Shown: piece after piece, positions 35,287 to 42,675 of the stretch
How positions within the stretch are numbered: the first letter of the stretch is position 1
Layout of the letters: each line of letters begins with the position of its first letter
Source of the DNA: an uncultured Mucilaginibacter sp.
Lineage (GTDB): Bacteria > Bacteroidota > Bacteroidia > Sphingobacteriales > Sphingobacteriaceae
DNA length: 64,000 nucleotides
Reading direction: 5' to 3'
Assembly: GCA_903891475.1 (NCBI GenBank)
Contig: CAITEP010000036.1
Span: forward strand, 117,361 to 181,360
Program-made: the position numbers and the translations under genes
The notes under the pieces: model-generated
What the model saw: only the letters and a program-made list of their open reading frames with translations
What the model was told of the DNA's origin: nothing
The model's database searches: none

Positions 35287-36747
35287 ATGGCAAAAGTTGT
35301 CGTTCTAGGAGCAGGGGTTGCAGGTCATACTGCTGCATCCTACTTGCAAAAATATTTATCAAAGCAACATCAAATTACAGTAGTTTCACCTACAAGTACT
35401 TACCAATGGATTCCTTCAAATATTTGGGTCGGCGTTGGGAGAATGACTGCAGAAGATATAAAATTTGATCTCATACCTCTCTATAAAAAATGGGGTATTG
35501 AATTTTTGCAGGCTAAGGCAATAAGTTTTTATCCCGAAGGCGATAATGATACAAATTCTGGATATGTAGAAGTTGAATATACTTCACCACAGAAATTTGG
35601 TTTGAAACAAAAAGTTCCTTTTGATTTCCTAATAAATGCAACTGGGCCCAAACTGAATTTTGGAGCCACGGAAGGGTTGATTCCTGGACAAGGAAATATT
35701 GCCTCAGTATGCACCTTTGGACATGCAACAGAAGCCTGGAAGTTGTTTAAAGAAAAGCTGGATAAAATGAAAAATGGTCAAAAGCAAACTTTTGTTATTG
35801 GAACCGGTCATCCAACTGCTACCTGTCAAGGTGCTGCATTTGAATACATCCTAAATGTTGATTTTGAGATTAAAAGGCGTGGACTTCAAGATTTAGCAGA
35901 GGTGATATGGATAACAAATGAATATGAATTAGGTGATTTTGGAATGGGCGGGGCCTTCATAAAAAAAGGTGGTTTTATTTCAAATACAAAGCTATTTGCA
36001 GAGTCGTACTTTGTAGAAAGAAATATAAAATGGATTAAGAGGGCTGGCGTCAAGAAAATAGACGCGCACAAAATATTTTATGAAAATCTTGACGGGGAAT
36101 ATTTGGAGCAAAACTATGATTTCGCAATGCTTATTCCTGGATTTGCAGGACATGGTTTCAAAGCATTCGATAAACAAAACAGTGATATTACAGATTGTTT
36201 GTTTGCGCCGAATGGTTTAATGAAAGTTGATGCTGATTACACACCTCGTCCGTTTGAACAATGGTCTGTTCAGGATTGGCCTCAAACTTACCAGAATCCA
36301 TCATACCCCAATATTTTTGCACCTGGAATTGCTTTTGCACCGCCCCATTCAATTTCTAAACCAATGACTAGCAAAAATGGTACCCCAATTTTTGCGACAG
36401 CACCTAGGACAGGTATGCCATCAGGTGTAATGGGTAAGGTAACAGCCGAAAATATAATAGCTTGGATTAAAACAGGTGACCCGGAAATTAAGCATAGGGC
36501 TTCGATGGGCAGAATGGGTGCAGCCTGCATAGTTTCGGCCGGGTATGGTATGAGCAAAGGTACAGCAGCTACTATGACGGTTAGTCCGGTAGTACCTGAC
36601 TGGGATAAATTTCCTGAATGGGGAAGAGATATAAAAACTACTATGGGCGAACCTGGTCTTGCCGGACATTGGCTAAAATGGCTTATGCACTATATGTTCC
36701 TTTACAAAGCTAAGGGAAAACCGTTTTGGTGGTTAATTCCTGAATAA
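35287..36747 (+). CDS. sqr: Sulfide:quinone oxidoreductase-like flavoprotein
   Basis: 486 residues. It opens with the FAD site VVVLGAGVAGHTAA and continues TYQWIPSNIWVGVG, as in sulfide:quinone reductases of the NDH-2 superfamily. Cys180 (GHPTATCQGAAFEY) and Cys414 (GAACIVSAGYGMS) lie at positions expected for the catalytic disulfide pair; Cys142 is a further candidate. The C-terminus is hydrophobic and binds the membrane. It should oxidise sulfide to polysulfide and pass electrons to menaquinone, and thus to the cytochrome bd genes downstream. A plain NADH dehydrogenase is less likely, given the cysteines and the rhodanese context. Confidence 0.82.
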   Translation: MAKVVVLGAGVAGHTAASYLQKYLSKQHQITVVSPTSTYQWIPSNIWVGVGRMTAEDIKFDLIPLYKKWGIEFLQAKAISFYPEGDNDTNSGYVEVEYTSPQKFGLKQKVPFDFLINATGPKLNFGATEGLIPGQGNIASVCTFGHATEAWKLFKEKLDKMKNGQKQTFVIGTGHPTATCQGAAFEYILNVDFEIKRRGLQDLAEVIWITNEYELGDFGMGGAFIKKGGFISNTKLFAESYFVERNIKWIKRAGVKKIDAHKIFYENLDGEYLEQNYDFAMLIPGFAGHGFKAFDKQNSDITDCLFAPNGLMKVDADYTPRPFEQWSVQDWPQTYQNPSYPNIFAPGIAFAPPHSISKPMTSKNGTPIFATAPRTGMPSGVMGKVTAENIIAWIKTGDPEIKHRASMGRMGAACIVSAGYGMSKGTAATMTVSPVVPDWDKFPEWGRDIKTTMGEPGLAGHWLKWLMHYMFLYKAKGKPFWWLIPE

Positions 36748-36774
36748 ATAAATTAAATCTAAAAAATATAGACT

Positions 36775-36936
36775 ATGGAAAATCGATTGGTTATAGATAA
36801 ATATTCTGAACAATATTATCCGCCTACCCCGACAAATTTTACCTTGTTTTGGCGTAAATTTATACCATTTCAAATTTTAAGATTTATTATTTTAACCTTA
36901 AAAATTATTAAAATTGTAGTGAAGGGTCACTCTTGA
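36775..36936 (+). CDS. 53-residue protein between sqr and cydA
   Basis: ATG at 36775, TGA at 36934-36936. The first half is polar and aromatic (DKYSEQYYPPTPTNFTLFWR), the second half is a hydrophobic, basic stretch with Ile and Lys (FQILRFIILTLKIIKIVV), suitable for one membrane helix or amphipathic helix. It starts 27 bases after sqr and ends 19 bases before cydA, inside a tight operon, which argues that it is real. CydX-type small subunits lie after cydB in E. coli, so identity is open. A small helper of the bd oxidase or of the sulfide reductase is a guess. Confidence 0.6.
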   Translation: MENRLVIDKYSEQYYPPTPTNFTLFWRKFIPFQILRFIILTLKIIKIVVKGHS

Positions 36937-36955
36937 TATTTTAATTAACGTAAAC

Positions 36956-38329
36956 ATGGATATTGAAGTTTTAAGCAGGGTACAGTTTGCATTTACGGCC
37001 AGTTTTCATTATATCTATCCACCATTGAGTATAGGTTTGGGTGTTATGCTGGTGGTAATGGAAGGCATGTTTTTAAAAACAGGAAACAAGACATATGAAA
37101 TTATGACCCGGTTTTGGATAAAAGTTTTTGCCTTAATTTTTGGTATTGGAGTTGCTACAGGTATTGTGATGGAATTTGAATTCGGTACTAACTGGGCAAC
37201 TTATTCAAGGTACGTAGGTGATATATTTGGTAGCGCGCTGGCAGCTGAGGGTATTTTTGCGTTTGCGCTCGAAAGTGGTTTCCTGGGTTTATTATTATTC
37301 GGCTGGAACAGGGTTTCGCCAAAAGTCCATTTCTTTTCTACCGTCATGGTAGCACTAGGTTCCATGTTTTCTGCTATCTGGATTGTAGTTGCAAACTCTT
37401 GGCAGCAAACACCTTCGGGATTTCATATCGTTGGTTCCGGATTGAAAGTAAGGGCAGAAGTTACCGATTTTTGGGCAATGGTTTTTAATCCATCAGCAGT
37501 TGATAGATTATCGCATGTATTAGTAGGTGCTTTTCTGGCCGGATCGTTTCTTGTTTTAAGTGTACACGCTTATTATTTATTAAAAAACAGACATATTGAA
37601 ATATCTAAAAAAGCTTTTAAACTCGCCTTATTAGTCGCAACCATATCTGGGTTACTCCAATTGTTAACAGGTCATAATTCTGCTGATGGGGTTTCTAAAA
37701 ACCAACCTGCTAAACTTGCAGCTTTTGAGGGTCATTATGATAGCTTGAAGGTTGCCGATATGTATTTATTTGGATACGTAAACCAAGAGAAGAAAACTGT
37801 TAGTGGATTAAAAATTCCAAGAGGCCTTACTTTTTTACTATATCAGAATTTCACTACTCCTGTTAAAGGCTTAGATGCTTTCCCGGTAAATGACAGACCG
37901 AAACAAATCAATGCAATTTTTCAAGTTTACCATTTAATGATTGCAATTGGTGTCGCCATTATTGCACTTACCTTGTTAGCTGTGTTTTTATGGTGGCGTG
38001 GGAAATTATTTAAATACAAATGGTTGATGGCAATATTCTCCTATTCGGTTTTATTGCCTCAATTAGGAAATCAAATGGGTTGGTTCTCCGCAGAAATGGG
38101 CAGACAACCTTGGGTAGTTTACGGATTATTAAGGACAAGTAATGCCTTGTCAAAAGCAGTTCATGCTGATCAGGTTTTGTTTTCATTGATTTTATTCACA
38201 TTGGTTTATACTTTACTTTTTGCGTTATTTATTTATCTTCTAAATAAAAAGATAAAACATGGATTCGACGAACATGACGAACAGCCGATACCTGAATTTT
38301 CAAAACGTAATAATCCTATTTTAAACTAA
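36956..38329 (+). CDS. cydA: Cytochrome bd oxidase subunit I
   Basis: 457 residues with nine predicted membrane helices. Family landmarks: [19 protein letters not shown] (haem b595/d ligand His), [49 protein letters not shown] (Q loop), and [20 protein letters not shown]. The Q loop is short, as in most Bacteroidota enzymes. Cytochrome bd takes electrons from quinol, reduces oxygen and, in the species studied, resists sulfide and nitric oxide. This fits the sqr gene in the same operon and the Crp/Fnr-type box. Confidence 0.96.
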   Translation: MDIEVLSRVQFAFTASFHYIYPPLSIGLGVMLVVMEGMFLKTGNKTYEIMTRFWIKVFALIFGIGVATGIVMEFEFGTNWATYSRYVGDIFGSALAAEGIFAFALESGFLGLLLFGWNRVSPKVHFFSTVMVALGSMFSAIWIVVANSWQQTPSGFHIVGSGLKVRAEVTDFWAMVFNPSAVDRLSHVLVGAFLAGSFLVLSVHAYYLLKNRHIEISKKAFKLALLVATISGLLQLLTGHNSADGVSKNQPAKLAAFEGHYDSLKVADMYLFGYVNQEKKTVSGLKIPRGLTFLLYQNFTTPVKGLDAFPVNDRPKQINAIFQVYHLMIAIGVAIIALTLLAVFLWWRGKLFKYKWLMAIFSYSVLLPQLGNQMGWFSAEMGRQPWVVYGLLRTSNALSKAVHADQVLFSLILFTLVYTLLFALFIYLLNKKIKHGFDEHDEQPIPEFSKRNNPILN

Positions 38330-38330
38330 C

Positions 38331-39365
38331 ATGCAAACTATATTAGGAATAGATTATCCAACCTGGTGGTTTTTAGTTGTCGGGGCTGTTTTTACAGGAT
38401 ACGCGATACTGGATGGATTTGATTTAGGTGCAGGGTCCCTGCATTTGTTTTTTAAAAAAGATGAAAGCCGTAGAATAGCTTTAAATGCCATAGGTCCTGT
38501 TTGGGATGGAAATGAAGTATGGCTAGTAATTGGTGGTGGGGCTTTATTTGCCGGGTTTCCCGAAGTTTATGCAACTATATTTTCGGCATTTTATATCCCC
38601 TTTATGCTTTTTTTAACCGTGCTAATTTTAAGAGCCATCGCAATTGAATTTAGGAGCAAGGAAAGTATGTTATGGTGGAGAAAAACATGGGATATTATTT
38701 ACTCCATTTCAAGTACATTGATTGCGCTTTTGTTGGGTATTGTTTTAGGAAATGTAATGCAGGGAATTCCAATTAACAAGGATTTTGAATATGTAGGTGG
38801 CTTCTTTAATTTATTAAATCCTTATGCGCTGATTACGGGTGTTACAGTGGTGGCTTTGTTCATGATGCATGGAGCTACTTACCTGATTATGAAAACAGAA
38901 AACAGATTACATGCTAAACTAAGGGTATTGGCTAAAAATACAAGTCGATTTTTCGTGATTTCTTATGTAGCATTAACAATGGCTACATTGATCTATCTGC
39001 CTCAAACAACCGAAAAATTCAGAACTCATCCTTATCTTTTTATTATCCCATTGCTTACTATTTTAACCATTATAAATACCCGAAGGTTGTTAGAAAAAGG
39101 CGTATTTTTCAAGGCATTTTTATCCTCAGCATTTACTTCAGCTTTATTGTTAATTACTGTAACAATAAACCTATTTCCTAATATTATACTATCTACTATT
39201 AACCCTGCATACAACATTACCATTTATAATGGTTCATCTTCACAAAAATCATTGGGCATTATGCTAACCATAGCTGCAATTGGTGTTCCGTTGGTGGCAG
39301 CTTATACCACCTTTGTTTTTTGGACCTTTAGGGGGAAAGTTAAAATGGATGAAACTAGCTATTAA
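38331..39365 (+). CDS. cydB: Cytochrome bd oxidase subunit II
   Basis: 344 residues with eight or nine membrane helices. TWWFLVVGAVFTGYAILDGFDLGAG, then IGPVWDGNEVWLVIGGGALFAGFPEVYA are strongly conserved CydB blocks. It starts one base after the cydA stop. With CydA it forms the quinol oxidase core; no haem ligands are needed in this subunit. Length and helix order are normal. Confidence 0.95.
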   Translation: MQTILGIDYPTWWFLVVGAVFTGYAILDGFDLGAGSLHLFFKKDESRRIALNAIGPVWDGNEVWLVIGGGALFAGFPEVYATIFSAFYIPFMLFLTVLILRAIAIEFRSKESMLWWRKTWDIIYSISSTLIALLLGIVLGNVMQGIPINKDFEYVGGFFNLLNPYALITGVTVVALFMMHGATYLIMKTENRLHAKLRVLAKNTSRFFVISYVALTMATLIYLPQTTEKFRTHPYLFIIPLLTILTIINTRRLLEKGVFFKAFLSSAFTSALLLITVTINLFPNIILSTINPAYNITIYNGSSSQKSLGIMLTIAAIGVPLVAAYTTFVFWTFRGKVKMDETSY

Positions 39366-39379
39366 TAAAACAAACATAA

Positions 39380-39976
39380 ATGAGTGATTACTGGAATAAT
39401 AGATATGCCGCCAAGGAATATGCCTATGGCGAAGAACCAAATGTTTTTTTTGCGGAAGAAATTCAAAAAATAAAACCCGGAAAAATAATTTTACCTTGCG
39501 ATGGTGAAGGAAGAAACGCAGTGTATGCCGCAACGTTAGGCTGGGAAGTAAAAGCATTTGATTCAAGCGAGGAAGGCAAAGCTAAAGCAGTGCAACTGGC
39601 CAGCAAAAAAAATGTTCGGATCGATTACCTTATAGATGACGCTTCTTTAATAGAATATCCGGAAAAAAGTGCCGACGTTGTGGCGCTAATATATGCACAT
39701 TTACCTGTTGAGGTTCGAACAAGATTGTATAAAGAAGCTATTAGTTGGCTTAACCCAGGAGGCCGGATTATATTAGAGGCATTTAATACAAATCAACTCG
39801 GGAATTCTTCAGGTGGACCAAAAGACGTGACTATGCTGTTTAATGAGCAAATTATTCAAGAACTTTTTGGTACACTGCAAACTGAACTTTTGCAAATGAT
39901 GCACATTGAATTACAGGAAGGTGAATACCATAAAGGACCGGCTGAAGTATTACGATTTATTGGGATAAAATTATAA
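39380..39976 (+). CDS. Class I SAM-dependent methyltransferase (TehB-like)
   Basis: 198 residues. SDYWNNRYAAKEYAYGEEPN at the start, the SAM site LPCDGEGRNAVYAATLGWEV, FDSSEEGKAKA (acidic loop), and LNPGGRIILEAFN are the pattern of TehB-like or thiol/tellurite methyltransferases. The site reads CDGEGRN in place of the more common xGxGxG. It lies 14 bases after cydB, so it is probably the last gene of the sqr-cyd operon. Methylation of a thiol or sulfide would fit the operon, but this is inference. Confidence 0.82.
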   Translation: MSDYWNNRYAAKEYAYGEEPNVFFAEEIQKIKPGKIILPCDGEGRNAVYAATLGWEVKAFDSSEEGKAKAVQLASKKNVRIDYLIDDASLIEYPEKSADVVALIYAHLPVEVRTRLYKEAISWLNPGGRIILEAFNTNQLGNSSGGPKDVTMLFNEQIIQELFGTLQTELLQMMHIELQEGEYHKGPAEVLRFIGIKL

Positions 39977-40032
39977 GCTGAACGCATTTTACAATCAGCG
40001 TAGATATTATTCATTATTTTATCTCTTTTTAA

Positions 40033-40077
40033 TGTAACCTATGTTACAAAAATAATTTAAGATAGTATTTACTTTTG
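40033..40077 (+). promoter_or_regulatory. Crp/Fnr-type box and -7 element upstream of the DUF2892-rhodanese operon
   Basis: TGTAACCTATGTTACA (40033-40048) is a perfect inverted repeat. After 21 bases comes TACTTTTG (40070-40077), a perfect TAnnTTTG element. The predicted transcript starts near 40084 and has a leader of about 155 bases before the ATG at 40241. The operon downstream may extend to the Crp/Fnr gene itself, which would make it autoregulated. Confidence 0.78.
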
Positions 40078-40240
40078 TTTTGTCTATAAAAATGAACTTG
40101 TTTAAATATGCTTTAGTATAGTTTTGATTTGGGGAATACCCCTCAAACATTACAATATTTAAGCATTTGAAGATTCTAAATGAAATTGGAACGTTGAAAA
40201 ATTATATTCTTTAATCAATTTGAAAACAATTCAGTAAAAT

Positions 40241-40486
40241 ATGAAACAAGCTATATTAAACAACTGGAATTTTTCTAGAGCATTACGCCTTATAATAGGA
40301 GTTGTAATTTTGATGCAGGCCATTAGTACGAAAGATATAACAATAGGAATACTTGCTTTATTATTTATAATGATGCCTGTTTTAAATATAGGCTGCTGTG
40401 GGTCTGGAGCTTGTACATACTCAATTAAAAAAAACAATGACAATGATAGTCAAAAGGAAACAACTTATGAGGAAGTGGTTAAATAG
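40241..40486 (+). CDS. DUF2892-type inner-membrane protein
   Basis: 81 residues: FSRALRLIIGVVILMQAIST and ITIGILALLFIMMPVLNIGCCGSGACTY, two membrane helices and a cysteine cluster (Cys-Cys-x3-Cys), followed by a hydrophilic tail. The NIGCCGSGACTY block is common in Bacteroidota DUF2892 proteins beside rhodaneses. The cluster may bind metal or carry persulfide. It is the first gene behind the box at 40033; its stop overlaps the next gene by 20 bases. Confidence 0.82.
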   Translation: MKQAILNNWNFSRALRLIIGVVILMQAISTKDITIGILALLFIMMPVLNIGCCGSGACTYSIKKNNDNDSQKETTYEEVVK

Positions 40487-40667
40487 CAATAAGGCTTACC
40501 TCTTTGGTATCGTATCTGGAGCTATCTGCGGATATTTGTATTGGCAATTTATTGGATGTACATCAGGTAGATGTCCTATTACTTCTAAGCCTTTAAATAG
40601 CACCCTATCAGGAGCAACACTTGGATTTCTTTTAGGTGGAATTTTTATGAAAGAAGATTCAGTATAG
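40467..40667 (+). CDS. DUF6132 family membrane protein
   Basis: 66 residues from the ATG at 40467: RKWLNSNKAYLFGIVSGAIC, GYLYWQFIGCTSGRCPITSK and SGATLGFLLGGIFM. The pattern of two helices around GCTSGRCPITSKP is that of DUF6132 proteins, which accompany rhodaneses and thioredoxins in Bacteroidota. The pair of cysteines could handle sulfane sulfur. The frame is open further upstream to 40398, but this would overlap most of the preceding gene, so I take the inner ATG. A decayed thioredoxin follows directly. Confidence 0.82.
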   Translation: MRKWLNSNKAYLFGIVSGAICGYLYWQFIGCTSGRCPITSKPLNSTLSGATLGFLLGGIFMKEDSV

Positions 40668-40968
40668 AAGGAATTACATTTAGCAGAATAATAAAATTTG
40701 ATAAGCTTTTGTTAGTTGATTTTTTTGCAACATGGTGTAGCCCTTATGAGGCAATTATCCCTATCCTTACAGACTTAAATCAAAAATTAGGAAATTCAAC
40801 TATCATTATAAAGGTAGATATAGGTAGAAATCAACATGGAGCAAATTAGTTTCAGCTAAGTGGTATCCCACTCTAATACTTTTTAAAGGGGGTGAGCTAC
40901 TTTGGAGACAGAGTAGCGAAGTTAAAAATTATACGTCGGTAGAAATCATAAATAAGAATAATAAATAA
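40658..40968 (+). pseudogene. Decayed thioredoxin-like gene
   Basis: Conceptual translation gives KLLLVDFFATWCSPYEAIIP, then NSTIIIKVDIGRNQHGAN, an in-frame TAG at about 40847, SGIP and, after a one-base frameshift near 40870, PTLILFKGGELLWRQSSEVK up to a TAA at 40966-40968. This is the order of a thioredoxin fold (active site, cis-Pro strand, C-terminal helix). The active site reads WCSPY, so the second cysteine of WCGPC is also lost. No start codon was found in frame. It lies between DUF6132 and rhodanese, where an intact thioredoxin is often seen. Confidence 0.75.
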
Positions 40969-40979
40969 ATTAAAAAAGC

Positions 40980-41291
40980 ATGAACATATTTAGTCAGTTA
41001 TTTGGTACTTCAACCAAGGTAGATTTACAACAAATTATCAATGAAGGTGCCTTTTTAGTGGATGTTAGAACTCCGGGTGAGTTTGCTGCAGGGCATGTAA
41101 AGGGATCAGAAAACATCCCATTAAATAATATTACAACGCAGCTAAATAAATTTAAAAATAAAAAAAACATAATTGTTTTTTGTCAAAGTGGAGGTAGAAG
41201 TAGTCAGGCAAAAACTATTTTGGAGCAGAATGGTTTTACCAATGTTATAAACGGTGGTTCATGGAATAATGTGAACCAATTTGTTAAATAA
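40980..41291 (+). CDS. Single-domain rhodanese
   Basis: 103 residues. FLVDVRTPGEFAAGHVKGSE and IIVFCQSGGRSSQAKTIL are the two rhodanese (CDC25-like) signatures; the catalytic cysteine is Cys68 with loop CQSGGRS. There is no signal peptide, so it acts in the cytosol. It should move sulfane sulfur among persulfides in partnership with the DUF2892 and DUF6132 membrane proteins. It begins 11 bases after the thioredoxin pseudogene. Confidence 0.92.
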   Translation: MNIFSQLFGTSTKVDLQQIINEGAFLVDVRTPGEFAAGHVKGSENIPLNNITTQLNKFKNKKNIIVFCQSGGRSSQAKTILEQNGFTNVINGGSWNNVNQFVK

Positions 41292-41313
41292 AGTCAATAT
41301 CTTTTATTTTTTA

Positions 41314-41351
41314 AAAGAAGAAAATTAAAAGTTGATTTTCTTCTTTTGATA
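41314..41351 (+). terminator. Hairpin after the rhodanese gene
   Basis: AAAAGAAGAAAAT, a short loop, then ATTTTCTTCTTTT: a perfect 13-base stem made mostly of A/T pairs and flanked by T-rich sequence. It lies 22 bases after the rhodanese stop and could end the operon or act as an attenuator before the methyltransferase gene at 41386. Confidence 0.5.
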
Positions 41352-41385
41352 TATTTTGGTTAAGCCTTCGTAACTCAAAATTTTT

Positions 41386-41862
41386 ATGTCAATAAAATAT
41401 AAAGATTATTTATTTGTTGGAATTCAGTTACTATTATTTATCACCTATATTTTAGCGCCTAATTACATAAAATTAAACTTGCAAACATTTCATAGTATAA
41501 CTGGCTTGGCAATAACTATTATTGGATTTGCAATTATCTTGGTTGCTATTCTTCAGCTAAACGTAAACTTATCCCCATTTCCCACACCAACAAAAAATGG
41601 TAGCTTATTAAAAACAGGCGTATATAAATATGTAAGGCATCCGATTTACAGCGGAATTTTGATGGCCGCAGCAGGCTTTTCATTTTATTCAAGTGATGGT
41701 TGTCGCATATTAATAACATTGTCATTGCTTATTTTATTCTATTTCAAATCTAATTATGAAGAAAAATTGCTGAAAAAACAATTTAGTGATTACACTGTAT
41801 ATATGCTAAAAACCGGAAGATTTTTCCCAGCTTTTAAACAGCTGTTTCATTTAAATAAATAA
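41386..41862 (+). CDS. Isoprenylcysteine methyltransferase (ICMT/PEMT) family membrane protein
   Basis: 158 residues with four to five membrane helices. The C-terminal signature YVRHPIYSGILMAAAGFSFY, followed by NYEEKLLKKQFSDYTVYM and ending near GRFFP, is that of bacterial ICMT-like methyltransferases, which bind SAM through the RHP and EE motifs. The methyl acceptor in bacteria is mostly unknown; phospholipids or isoprenoid compounds are possible. It stands between the rhodanese and the Crp/Fnr regulator. Confidence 0.85.
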   Translation: MSIKYKDYLFVGIQLLLFITYILAPNYIKLNLQTFHSITGLAITIIGFAIILVAILQLNVNLSPFPTPTKNGSLLKTGVYKYVRHPIYSGILMAAAGFSFYSSDGCRILITLSLLILFYFKSNYEEKLLKKQFSDYTVYMLKTGRFFPAFKQLFHLNK

Positions 41863-41925
41863 ATCAACTAACCCTTTTGTATATTAGAATTAGGTATTAG
41901 TACAATAAACTAGTAATTTAGCTTT

Positions 41926-42561
41926 ATGCATAGATTAGATACCCTAGGCTTTAATTTTGAGCCTGCCTTAAATGAAGAAATTAAGCAGTTTGGTACACTA
42001 AAGCATTTTAAGGAAGGTGACATTATTATGGATTATGGTAAATATATTAAGATGATGCCGCTTGTAATTAAAGGAACATTAAAGGTTCTAAAAAAAGAAG
42101 AGAGTGGCAAAGAGATACTTTTATATTACCTATCGGATAATGAAACCTGTTCTATGGCCTATAGTTGCTGTTTGGAGGAAAAGAAAAGCGACGTAAAAGC
42201 TATAGCAGAAGGAGATGCTGAAATAATCTCAATTCCTCATAATAAATTGGATGAGTGGTTACATAAATACCCTAGCTGGAAAAATTATATTATGCGGAGT
42301 TTTAGTGAGCGCTTTTCTGAATTGCTCAAGTCTATTGAAAGCATTGCCTTTCGAAAACTGGATGAAAGGTTGATTGCTTATTTAAAAGAAAAGCAAAGGC
42401 ATTCAGGCTCAAATCTGATTAAAGTATCGCATTACATAATTGCTGATGAATTGGCTACTTCGAGGGTAGTAGTATCGAGGTTGTTAAAGATATTAGAAAA
42501 CGACGGTAAAATATTATTATACCGAAATGAGATAAAGCTATTACAAGGTTTTGGTTCTTGA
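41926..42561 (+). CDS. Crp/Fnr family transcriptional regulator
   Basis: 211 residues. The cyclic-nucleotide-type beta barrel spans about 25-120, a dimerisation helix 125-155, and a winged helix 160-205 with the recognition region IADELATSRVVVSRLLKILE. Cys75, Cys81 and Cys82 (DNETCSMAYSCCLEEKKS) lie in the sensor barrel; they could sense persulfide, nitric oxide or redox state. It is the only Crp/Fnr protein in the window and the natural candidate for the four TGTAAC-type boxes upstream (21875, 28193, 35191, 40033). Confidence 0.9.
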   Translation: MHRLDTLGFNFEPALNEEIKQFGTLKHFKEGDIIMDYGKYIKMMPLVIKGTLKVLKKEESGKEILLYYLSDNETCSMAYSCCLEEKKSDVKAIAEGDAEIISIPHNKLDEWLHKYPSWKNYIMRSFSERFSELLKSIESIAFRKLDERLIAYLKEKQRHSGSNLIKVSHYIIADELATSRVVVSRLLKILENDGKILLYRNEIKLLQGFGS

Positions 42562-42618
42562 GTTCTTATTGCGAATTAAATTGTATTTCCCTTTTCTACT
42601 CGAAATCAATTCATTTTA

Positions 42619-42648
42619 TAGGTATAATAAATCATTAAAATATACCTA
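42619..42648. repeat. Small inverted repeat between convergent genes
   Basis: TAGGTATA and TATACCTA form an 8-base stem around a 14-base AT loop between the Crp/Fnr gene and the NRPS-like gene. There is no clear T run, so it may be a weak terminator or just chance. Confidence 0.3.
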
Positions 42649-42675
42649 GGCTTATAATAAATTAATTTGGGATGT

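Noticed and set aside
40398..40466. Longer start for the DUF6132 gene
   Set aside because: The extra 23 residues are the DUF2892 tail read in another frame; the family starts at the inner ATG (40467).
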